Shown: piece after piece, positions 54,895 to 64,000 of the stretch
Position numbering within the stretch: position 1 is the first letter of the stretch
Layout of the letters: each line of letters opens with the position of its first letter
Assembly (NCBI GenBank): GCA_963682025.1
Contig: OY821518.1
Location: 306,131,429 to 306,195,428 of the forward strand
Direction: 5' to 3'
Length of the DNA: 64,000 nucleotides
DNA from: Cordilura impudica
Taxonomy: Eukaryota > Arthropoda > Insecta > Diptera > Scathophagidae
Notes under the pieces: generated by a model
Databases searched by the model: none
The model's input: the letters and a program-made list of their open reading frames with translations, nothing else
What the model was told of the DNA's origin: nothing
Position numbers and translations under genes: made by a program

Positions 54895-57800
54895 AAGAAG
54901 AGTGTTAAATTCGGCAGTGCCGAATCTTTGATACCCTCCACCTCGGTTTGAGTATTGATAATAAATGTAAACAAAATATTGGAAAAAGTAAACAATTTGT
55001 TAAACTTAATATCAAATTATTTCAGAAAATTCTTTGGGTTGGTTTTCGTCTTTTCTATTATTTCGGATTTATTTCGGTGTTTGCTTTTTGGTCATCGTGG
55101 TTGCTGATCGGCATGCATTTAGGTTATATACCTATATGCATGCGTTTCCGGTTATATGACATAACTTCTCGTTTAATTTAGTTCTTGCTAATTAAATAGC
55201 TCGCCCTAACCTCCATTGCAAATGTAATGGTTGTGTAGGGTGGCTATATGCATTAAATCGTGCTAACGCGAATTGGAGATTGCTGTATAGCTTCTTTTAA
55301 CTGGCCAAATATTTCTTCATTGCAGCCATATACATAGGTCGGATGAAGTAACAAAATACTAACCAAAAAAAAAAGCTCTCTCAACGTTTTTATTAAAATA
55401 TTGCCATATTTGGAAAACATAGAGAATAAATTTTTGATAATAATAAATAATCAAATTAGGGATGCCAAACGCAAAAAACCAAATGTCCCAAACATTTTAA
55501 ATAAAATAATTTGTTATCTTTATTTTCTGGAAAACTTCAAATATTCATCCAAAAAAAATTGTGAAAATTTATATATAAAAAATAATATTCTCATCAAATT
55601 GCGTTTATTTATGTAACAATTTTTGTGTTCGCAATTCTTAAATATCATTTGAGATTTCCTAAAATTCACTGAATTTAAATCAATGTTTTCTGTAGTCCGA
55701 TTCTGTACATTTCAACGATCCGACAATCGCAAAATATACAGACAGCTATTGTTGTTTGATTAAGTGATTCACTAAGTACATACATCTTAACGACAGTCGA
55801 CAAATCTATTTTTCTATTTATTTAAATTGTAAACGAGTGGTATCTCTGTCAAAATAAGCGAAAAACACAAAGAAGAATAGAAAAAAACAAATTACTTCGT
55901 GTTTGACAAGATGATTTTATGTTTATGTTTAATATCTTTATTTTTTTTTACTAATATTTCTGTTTATTTATTTGAAAATGAAATAATGAATTGAATATGC
56001 TATTTAATTTTTTTATTTATATAAAAAAGTTTTTTAATAGAAGCAAAATATTTTCACTATTTTATGATTTTTATTTATGTATGACGACATTTCAACCTAA
56101 AAGTTTTTATCGATTGAATAAACAGCACAAAAATGGTTGTCGTTTAGATAACAACAGCTAAATTAACCAATAGCGAATATCGCTTAAAAATTTTACTGAT
56201 AATTTTGCTATTTTCTTTTTTTAACGATCCGACTATCGTTAAAAGAAGTTTTTGAATCGCGATACAGAACGCTACTAATTTCTCCTGAATATCAATATTT
56301 TTTTTAAATGTGAAAATTTTTTAAATGTAAACATAGGTATTTGGTGTTTTTTTTTTTTTGGAATTTCAATTTGTGTTTAACAAATAAAATTTATGTATTA
56401 AAGATGCAATTGATGTCTTCTAAATTTTAAAATTATAATTTCCGACGTTTTGATATGATTTTCTGAAATTCAATTAATTGTAATTTATAATTGGAAATTT
56501 TTAATTCCAGTTTTTAGAATTGATATTTTCTTAAATTTGAATGGAAAATTTAACAAGTGTAATTTTGTATTTATGTGAATAATAATGCTTTAGTAATTAT
56601 AAACAATTTTTAAAAATTAGATGTAATCGCAATCAGATATTTTGTAGGTAAAGCAGAATAATAATTCTATATAACTATGTAGAACTGTTTTGAAAGCTAA
56701 AAACTCATTGATAACTCGGTAACACTATTTTGTAAAGACAACAAAAAGTTAATATGCCAAACTTATGTTCATATTTGTAAACGAATAATGCAAAAAACGT
56801 ATGAAATAAAAGACCAGCCCGTGTATACTCTTAACATTGTTCTGTATGATATCTAGTTGAAAATATTGACATTCATGTTAAAATATAAATAACTATTGCA
56901 AAGCTAATTAGAACAAAAATTGTGGCGCCATCTACTGCGGCATAGTCACGCTGAGCAAAATGAAGTGACACTCTGTTAATGCAAAAGAAATGTATTTTCC
57001 CCACAACAAAATATTGCAGAATTTTATGTTAATAAAATAATATACCGATTTATTTCTAACATGCAGTTGTTATGGATATACATATATAGAATATATGTAT
57101 ATTATTTGTATTATTTAATATGTTTATGTAAATATTACACACAAAAAATACAACATCAAACGTTATTTTTGTGTTTTTTTCTTTAAATAAATTTATACAT
57201 AAATTTTGTTTAAATGTACATTGTTTTTTTTTATTAACAACTAGGTATTTTAGCATTATTTGCTTTAGATGTTGGTGAATTTCTACTCCCTTTATATTAA
57301 CTCGTAGTGTCTGCTTGTCGAAAAAATTTTGGATCGATTTTAACCCCTTTCCCGTGACCCATTCGATCTGAAAATTTGCAGGCAGGCTCGTGGTAATGAC
57401 AGAAATGATCTAATAAATTTTTTTAGTGATGCCAAAACAATGGAAACTTTTAAATTTTTCTACCAGAGTTAATAAAAAAAAATGTACAAAGGGTTAGTTT
57501 TTATTATATTATTACCCCAACGACCACAAAAACAACAACTCCAGCTATGACAGCAACACAACATTTAGAATAAAACAAGAACAATATAGAAACATCATAT
57601 TTTTCATTTTTTTTTTACTTTTTCAGAGTTTTCCCTGGACCTGTTCCACCGATTTTAATGATTTTTGAAATAGAAATCTTCCCATGAATTTGGTGAATCA
57701 TTCTCGTTAAAAATGATCACTGTAGCTGCACTATTGAAGGCGTGATCGTGACAAGAACAACATAGAAAATTATATTTTTTCAAGACTTTTTTTAGTTCTT

Positions 57801-58093
57801 CATTCAAATCTCGGGCCCTAATCGACCGATTTGAACGATTTTAAATAGCAAACTTTTCAGGATGTTATTGAATCATTTTTTATGCCAACGAGTACCCTAG
57901 CTGCCCGATTGATGCCGTCATCGTGATTTCCACAGACGGACAGACGGACAGACGGACATCGCTATATCAACTCCGGTTGTTATAAGGATCACAAATATAT
58001 ATATTTTATGGGGTCCAAAATTTTTTTTCTAATTATTACAAACGGAATGACAAACTTATATATACCCTCTGCACACTGGAGTGGAGGGTATAA
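54895..58093 (-). mobile_element. 3.2 kb Helentron-like repeat (family B, copy B2) inside the gypsy protease
   Basis: Left junction ctaaaaatt/aagaagagtgtt, right junction gagggtataaa/aatattttg. Hairpin ATTCGGCagtGCCGAAT at 54909-54925. Minus-strand start TATACCCTCCACTCCAGTG, with (GTCC)n/(GTCT)n at 57935-57958 in the position expected for a DINE-1 relative. Nearly identical to B1 (33554-35992) except for about 770 bp at 57275-58040 present only here; within that extra piece acaatggaaacttttaa at 57440 resembles a Tc1-type terminus. It splits the protease codons that surround it. Non-coding. Confidence 0.85.
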
Positions 58094-61061
58094 AAATATT
58101 TTGTGCAAATCAAATGTAAAAATATCAGGTTTTGGTGGTAAACATATAGATGTAATTGGTCAATGTACACTAAAGTGCAAAATTAATAATTTATGTGAAA
58201 ATTTATCTTTCATTATAACCAATATAGATTGTCCAACTGTGTTAGGCTTACCTACATGCATGAAAATTGGCATTTTGAAAAGAGTTTTTGTTTTAAAAGA
58301 AGATAATTGTCAGCAAATTACAAATAAGTTCAATGATGTTTATCAAGGTCTTGGATGTCTTCCACCTGTTTGTCGGCTGAAATTATCGGAGGATGCTATT
58401 CCATGTGTTGATCCACCGCGAAAGGTTCCATTTGCGTTGCTGGATGATTTGAGGAGGGAATTGGAGAGAATGGAAAGTATGCAGGTAATCGAAAAAGTTA
58501 CAAAACCTACGTCTTGGGTGAATTCTGTAGTCATCACTGTGAAAAATACTGGAAAGTTGAGGGTATGCCTAGACCCAAGAAATTTAAATAAATATATTAT
58601 GAGAGAGTATTACCCATTACAGAATATTGATGACATTCGGTCAAAATTAAAGGGTGAAAGTTCAGACCTATGTACATTTCAACCTCCTTTTGGGAGGTAC
58701 AAATATTTAAGGCTTCCATTTGGAATTAATGCTGCAACGGAAATTTTTTATAGAGTAATGCGAGATTTATTGGGTCACATGGAAGGTGTCTTAATTTTTG
58801 TGGACGATATTTTAATATTTGGTGAGACTGAGGAAATTCATAATAGAAGATTAGTCAAAGTCTTAAAGAAAGCAAGGGAGATCAATTTAAAGCTTAATAG
58901 GGAAAAATGTAAATTTGCAGTTAATGAAGTTTGTTTCCTTTGATATGATTTTAATAAAGATGGTGTGAAAGTGGACAATGAAAAGGTTAATGCCATAAGG
59001 GAAATGCCAGTTCCGCAGAATAAAAAAGATTTGCAAAGATTTTTAGGCATGGTCTACTTTCTAGGCTCATTTATAGAAAACATGTCAGGAAAAACTCAAG
59101 TTTTAAGAAATCTTTTGAAGAATAATACTGAATGGCTTTGGGATGGAAATTGTGATCGTTGTTATGAAAATTTGAAAAATACAATCTCAAATTCTCCGGT
59201 TTTGGCTCATTATGATTCAAAATTACCACTTGTATTATCAGTAGATTCTTCAAAATCAGCTGCAGGGGCAGTCATTATGCAGAATAATCGACCCATAGCA
59301 TACAGTTCCAGAACCTTAACCACGGCTCAAGAGCATTATGCTCAAATAGAAAAGGAACTATTTGCCATACAATTTGGGTGCAATAAATTTCACCAGTATG
59401 TATATGGTCGTAGGGTTATAGTTCACACTGATCATAAACCGTTGGTATTTCTGTTTAAAAAACCACTACATGAGGTTCCAGTAAGACTTCAGCGTATGAT
59501 GTTAGCTTTGCAAGCGTATGACTTGAAAGTCATTTATGTTCCAGGTAGACAAATGTATATTTCAGACGCTTTGTCGAGAGCAGCATTAAAGGAAAATTTT
59601 ATTCCAGATTATGAGTCAGATCTCCAATGTCATGTAAATTCCATATATTCAAGTGTAGCTGTAAGTGAAGAGTATCGTGGGAAATTGTCGAGGGCCACAA
59701 ATACTGATGATACCTTACTTACTTTGAAGGATTATTATTTAAATGGCTGGCCGAATAGTAAGGATAGAGTTTCTGATATGGTAAAACCATTATGGAATTT
59801 CCAAAGTGAAATTCATGTCATAGAAGATTTAGTTTTCAAAAGCACTAAATTAATTGTACCAACTTCTAAGCGAGCTGAAATGTTGAATAAAATTCATGAA
59901 GGTCATTTTGGCGTAAATAAAAGTATAAACCTGGCGAGAGAGATACTATATTGGCCAAATATGTCTGTTGACATTAAGAATATAGTTGAACAATGCCTAG
60001 TTTGTGCAAAATTTAGACCTGCAAATCAGAAGGAAACATTGCAAGGATTTGAGATAACTAAGTTTCCATTTCAACAAGTTGGGGTTGATTTAATGCACTT
60101 TGATGATAAAATGCATCTCATTGTCATTGATTATTATTCAAAGTTTATTGAAATTGGGGTTTTAAATAACAACTCAACAGCTGAAAATGTAATTATTAGC
60201 TTAAAATCTATATTTGCTCGTCATGGTATTCCAATGTTTTTAGTGTCGGACGGAGGTCCCCCATTTTAATCTGCCAAGTTTAAACAATTTCTACGTGATT
60301 GGGACATAGAGCATAAGGTGACAAGCCCGTATCATGTTCAGTCAAATGGCCAGGCGGAAAGCTCTGTGAAAATTGTAAAAAATATTTTAAAAAAGTCAAA
60401 AGAGACAAATACAGACCCTTATTTAGCTCTGTTACACTATAGAAACACAGCGAAAAACAATTTGCCGTCACCAGTGCAGCTATTAATGTCAAGAAATTTA
60501 AGAATTAACGTGTCAGTATTGCTGACGAAACTGAAGCCAAAAGTAGTATCATTTTCTGAATACAAAGCTTGTTTTAATAAGAATCAGGAACAGTCTTCCA
60601 GACAGTATAACGTAAATGGCAAGGATTTGTCTGTATTTAAAGAGGGAGAAAATATATTCTTCAAGAGAAAGCCTAATTTCAATTGGTCACCAGGTGTAGT
60701 AGTCAGTATAATGAAGTGTAGAAGATCATATATTGTTGAAGATGAAAGGGGTGTGAAGTATAGGCGGAATAGAATTCATTTAAGACCTAGGCAAAACAAT
60801 TACTTTGAGAGGATTCAGTATTCGATGCCGCTTCTATCTGATTTCCAGCCAGTATCCTTACATCCGCAACCCGCAGTTGAATCAGTTAATCAAACTTGTG
60901 ATATAAATGCACACAGACAGGTGCAAGACAATCAAAACATTTCTGTAACTGATGTCTTGGAAACCAATCGGAACACACCAGTATCAGAGCAACTGTATAA
61001 AACTAGATATGGAAGAACTGTTAAGACACCGAACATTTTTATTGATTATAATATGTCATAA
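58094..61061 (+). pseudogene. Pol: protease end, reverse transcriptase, RNase H, integrase
   Basis: Protease end VKISGFGGKHIDVIG. RT: DPPRKVPFALLDDLRREL, LRVCLDPRNLNKYI, FGRYKYLRLPFGINAATEIF, VLIFVDDILIFGETEE (FVDD, motif C). The segment between DIRSKLKGE and SSDLCTFQPPFG lacks the usual motif A (catalytic Asp) by an in-frame deletion. Stop TGA at 58941-58943, then RNase H with LSVDSSKSAAGAV, AQIEKELFAIQF and VHTDHKPL. Integrase: HEGHFGVNKSIN and CLVC zinc finger, VGVDLMHFDDK (Asp), LVSDGGPPF (Asp), stop TAA 60268-60270, same frame NGQAESSVKIVKN (Glu), and a chromatin-side C-terminal tail to 61061. The gene cannot make active RT. Confidence 0.93.
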
Positions 61062-61145
61062 TAAATTATCTGTATATATTTTATGTACTTTATTTATGTT
61101 ACCAAAGTTCATCAAATTTATAATTAAAATTAGCAATTTGATCTT

Positions 61146-61156
61146 AAGGAAAGGGA
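61146..61156 (+). promoter_or_regulatory. Polypurine tract
   Basis: AAGGAAAGGGA directly precedes the 3' LTR start at 61157; the position and composition fit the plus-strand primer. Confidence 0.85.
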
Positions 61157-61322
61157 TGTTATATCAGTACTATTACATATTAATGTACCATTGGTTGCTC
61201 ATCTCTATTGTTTATCTAAGTAATCAATATTATATGATTACTCATGTATATATGTACTAATAGGGTTAAGTTACAACTCTAGCATAAAAGCTAAAGGTTA
61301 TCATTATTAAATAAATTCAACA
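61157..61322 (+). repeat. 3' LTR
   Basis: 166 bp, same termini as the 5' LTR. Differences from the 5' copy are ctattg for ctaatg, gtatatat for gtacatat and aaattc for aaagtc. Followed by the ATCGG target duplication at 61323-61327. Confidence 0.95.
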
Positions 61323-61327
61323 ATCGG

Positions 61328-62195
61328 AAGATATCCTTTGCTTATAAACGCTTTGTCCGGATGATCCATCGCAGTCCCATTTGCTGATCAATGTCAGTTT
61401 CTCAGGAAGAATTTTCACCTCATTTTCAGGAAGACTCTCCAACAACCGTTTTGCTGTATGGCCCATGAGATCCTGTAGATTGGCTTTCACAGAGACTTCC
61501 GTAAACTCCGTATGCAGTGGTCGTGAATTTATTTTGGCTTGCGTAATATGCTTGTATCCTGGTAAAACGTCAGCCCCGTGTCGCATCTACGATGCCCGTA
61601 GTATCTCATATTTTTCATTGGAAAGTTGTAAGTCCATAAACAAGGCCAAGGCTTCTTCGGAACCATACTTTTTAATGTGTGCGTTTGTGGGCGTGGGAAT
61701 GCTTTCCTTAATCCTTTTTAGTCGCAGTGGGCTTGCATCAGCAACAGATTTTGTAATCTGTGACCTAACTCTTTCACTATCCTTTGTATATTTAATAGAC
61801 AGTGCGTCCGATAAATGCTTCGCGGTCAAGTCATTGGTGGCATCGGCAAGTTTCCTCTTTCTTGTGAAAATTGAACACTCCTCAATACTTTTTTTTGGCC
61901 TTCCTTTTGCTCCTCTAGTTGATGTGGTGGGTTTATCTACTGCCAATATATCCAGGATGGTGTCTTCATTAAGCCAGTCCTCGTATTTGGAGTTGAAGTT
62001 CTGAATGGTTCGATTAGATTTCACCCATTTTGCCTTAATATTTGCATATATCAGATAAAAATTATTTTTTATAATTTCGCTTCTCTCAATATTTCCGTAT
62101 AAGCTATCAAGTTCTTCTAAAGCAGCTTCCGTGAAAAACTTTGGTGTGGTTGACCTTCTAAACAGTTCAAATAATTTTAAATTGTTTAACGCCAT
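61328..62195 (-). pseudogene. Transib transposase, N-terminal and first catalytic part
   Basis: Likely start ATG at 62195 (MALNNLKLFELFRRSTTPK); an upstream ATG at 62261 lies inside a tandem duplication. Then ALEELDSLYGNIERSEIIKN, basic segment KGRPKKSIEE, FMDLQLSNEKYEILRAS, stop TAG at 61589-61587, same frame GADVLPGYKHITQAKIN, VKANLQDLMGHTAKRLLESL and ISKWDCDGSSGQSVYKQR. CDGSSGQ holds the first catalytic Asp, equivalent to the CDG motif of RAG1. The gypsy insertion follows at the ATCGG target site. The enzyme would cut the element ends by the hairpin mechanism known for this family; here it is disrupted. Confidence 0.93.
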
Positions 62196-62247
62196 GGTTT
62201 CAGTACTTGTTGCGCCAACTTTCAGTCGTAGACTAATCCAGGCATTA

Positions 62248-62553
62248 TGCTTATTTTGCAATATATAGGCTTATGCTACCATGCCTAAAAATTTACCTGT
62301 TCCCTGCATACATATGGATTTAGGCTGAATTATGCAATTTTGATATTATGCTCGTGTCTAAATAAGATTTGTGCCTACCTGAAGGGACCATAAGTCATGA
62401 TGCTTATTTTGCAATATATAGGCTTATGCTACCATGCCTAAAAATTTACCTGTTCCCTGCATACATATGGATTTAGGCTGAATTATGCAATTTTGATATT
62501 ATGCTCGTGTCTAAATAAGATTTGATCCTACCTGGAGCGACCATAAGTCAATA
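62248..62553. repeat. 153 bp tandem duplication upstream of the Transib transposase
   Basis: tgcttattttgcaatatata begins at 62248 and at 62401; the two 153 bp units are almost identical (differences cluster at gtgcctacctgaaggg versus gatcctacctggagcg). It lies between the transposase ATG and the right terminus, where the promoter should be. Confidence 0.93.
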
Positions 62554-63328
62554 TTGTTCTTGACCATTTGTACTCCAAAGTAATTTTTAAGTGAGGTGCG
62601 TACCTGCGAATTTCAATGAGTAGTTTTTTGTGCATCCTGTGTCTGTAACAGAATATTGGGAGTAGACTTTGGCAGAGGCTCACAGGTAGACAACCAACTT
62701 AAAATGCAATTTTCAAACTATTAGATCAAACTACTGTCAGTCAAAACATGTAAGGGATGCACGCCATACAATTTCTGCAACCATGTCTTTTTAACCTTTT
62801 TTACCTTTAGAAGCCAAACGGGCACGTACGGGCAGATAAAACCTTTTGAATTATGTAAAGAAATAATCAAAGAACATGTTTTGCAAATATGGCAAATATA
62901 GAAAAATATGGATTTTTTTTATTTTCCGTCAAAGTTGAAAAATAGTGAAAAAACTGATAGTTTTTAAATAGTGATTTACCAGGAGAAACACAAAGCAAAC
63001 AGTTAATTTTTTTTTATCACTATACATTTAATAAATACATCAATCAATACAAACAAAAAATAAGGCGATTCGTTACCTATTTTTCGTGATATTACACCTG
63101 AAATCGCAACAAATTGACTAAAAATTGTGTGTTTTTTTGAAAACCGAAAGTCGGTCAACTTTGAACGGTTATATCTTTTAAACTAATTAATTATTAATTA
63201 TTAAGAGTAGCATATTTGAAATCGTTGAAAAGTTTCCTATAACATGGGTTTATTCAAAACTTCGTCGGCGCACATGAAAATTTTGATTTTTGCAACCTCG
63301 TTTGCTCTACTGGCGCCACTGTGCGTTG

Positions 63329-64000
63329 TTAGTATAGCAAGAATTTATTCTTTATGGGGTCCGAGGTCCATATTTTAATAAAACACACTGGTGTGGCAAC
63401 ATTTGTTCTAATTATTTTATATACTGCATATATTTTATGTTGAGTGTACGCTGATTTGTGTGAGATGAGAGGATAGTAAATACTTATATACATATATGCA
63501 GTGTATTAGTATTAACGATTTGAACTCGTATTGTACATATACCTCTTATACTATTTTTAAATTATTAATATTATGTCTACATTGTGTATTCGATACGAAT
63601 GTTTTATTTCAATAAAAACACATTTTTATTAGAATTGTTGCTTTTTTTTATTATTAATTTTCTTGAATACTTCTGTATATATTTTTTTATTGTTTTTTTA
63701 TTTATTTTGTTTTTGTTTTGTTTTTGTTTCTGTATGTTAAAGTATATTATATTCATGGGTTTGTTATTAAAATTTAAATATATATTATTACGATTTATTT
63801 ATGATACTAATTTAACATACATTTTTAGCTTCTTTTTTTTATTTTTAGAAAATGTGAATTTATTTACGATTTTGTTTTTCTTTAATTTTTTTTTTACATT
63901 TTGCAATTATTAATTTATGTATACATTTACTTAATAAGTAGTTTTGGATTTGTCTTTTAAGTTTTTGTTAAAATGTAGTTGTTCTTTTCATACACATTCA
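63329..64000. other. AT-rich flank with no gene seen
   Basis: Sequence right of the Transib target duplication. The open frame at 63584-63913 is a T-rich run that translates to Phe/Leu/Ile and is not credible as a gene. Confidence 0.5.

Larger units (their letters stand above)
53603..61322 (+). mobile_element. Ty3/gypsy LTR retrotransposon inserted in the Transib gene
   Basis: Two 166 bp LTRs, target duplication ATCGG (53598-53602 and 61323-61327), primer binding site, single gag-pro-pol region and polypurine tract are all readable. Domain order is gag, protease, RT, RNase H, integrase, as in Ty3/gypsy; no envelope gene. Mag/K02A2.6-like by general appearance of the RT, not proven. Total 7720 bp, of which 3.2 kb is a later Helentron-like insertion. 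Opposite in orientation to the Transib gene. Confidence 0.95.
52170..63323 (-). mobile_element. Transib (RAG1-related) transposon, complete ends, split by a gypsy element
   Basis: Left terminus CACAGTGGCGCCA at 52170, right terminus TGGCGCCACTGTG ending 63323: a perfect 13 bp inverted repeat. Flanked by CGTTG on both sides (52165-52169, 63324-63328), the 5 bp target duplication typical of Transib. Both ends have a nonamer-like GCAAAAATC block 22 bp (left) or 23 bp (right) inside the heptamer CACAGTG. Excluding the nested gypsy insertion the element is about 3.43 kb, with one minus-strand transposase gene. The family is accepted as the relative of the RAG1 recombinase core, and its ends as related to recombination signal sequences. 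Confidence 0.95.

Noticed and set aside
63584..63913. 109-residue hydrophobic open frame
   Set aside because: T-rich sequence translating mainly to Phe, Leu and Ile; no start context or similarity.

Overview
The window is a transposon-dense, AT-rich stretch of a fly genome, probably a higher dipteran. The evidence is the repeat content: DINE-1-like Helentron repeats with their diagnostic tetranucleotide block, (PIF/)Harbinger, piggyBac, mariner, Tc1, Transib, Ty3/gypsy, jockey-type and CR1/I-type LINE fragments, and very short (about 60 bp) introns inside transposon genes. I see no complete host protein-coding gene. A few short coding-like stretches (2.72, 31.3, and 38.7-39.2 kb) may be host exons or decayed genes.

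Layout. 0-1 kb: 3' end of a LINE. 1.3-3.9 kb: two mariner-like remnants. 4.1-6.6 kb: a MITE, a minisatellite-like array and a DINE-1-like element whose empty site is preserved 380 bp away. 8.7-10.6 kb: a long-TIR DNA transposon (LTIR-2), internally deleted. 10.9-13.0 kb: a DINE-1-like element broken up by a jockey fragment and small palindromes. 13.2-13.6 kb: Helitron helicase fragment. 16.7-17.3 kb: complex inverted repeats. 17.7-21.2 kb: a nearly full-length relative of LTIR-2 (LTIR-1) with about 440 bp inverted repeats and a decayed multi-domain transposase. 21.9-24.3 kb: Helentron and Helitron repeats. 25.5-26.5 kb: mariner. 29.0-30.8 kb: second copy of the LINE plus a foldback. 31.0-32.0 kb: two tRNA-derived SINEs, one carrying a nested MITE. 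32.2-32.7 kb: gypsy integrase fragment. 33.6-36.0 kb: a 2.4 kb Helentron-like repeat. 36.3-38.2 kb: Tc1 element with a nested Helitron. 39.3-41.6 kb: piggyBac element with intact ends. 44.2-47.0 kb: DINE-1-like repeat then a PIF/Harbinger pair (transposase and SANT partner). 48.1-49.5 kb: second, older piggyBac remnant with a nested MITE. 50.3-51.4 kb: mariner.

The most striking region is 52.2-63.3 kb, a three-level nest. A Transib element (the DNA transposon family related to RAG1), with a 5 bp target duplication CGTTG, heptamer CACAGTG termini and a nonamer-like block 22/23 bp inward at both ends, is split by a Ty3/gypsy retrotransposon (166 bp LTRs, target duplication ATCGG), which is itself split inside its protease by a 3.2 kb Helentron-like repeat. 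All the transposase and polymerase genes in the window carry stops, frameshifts or deletions, so the locus reads as a graveyard, but several elements have intact termini, which makes their boundaries and insertion order readable.
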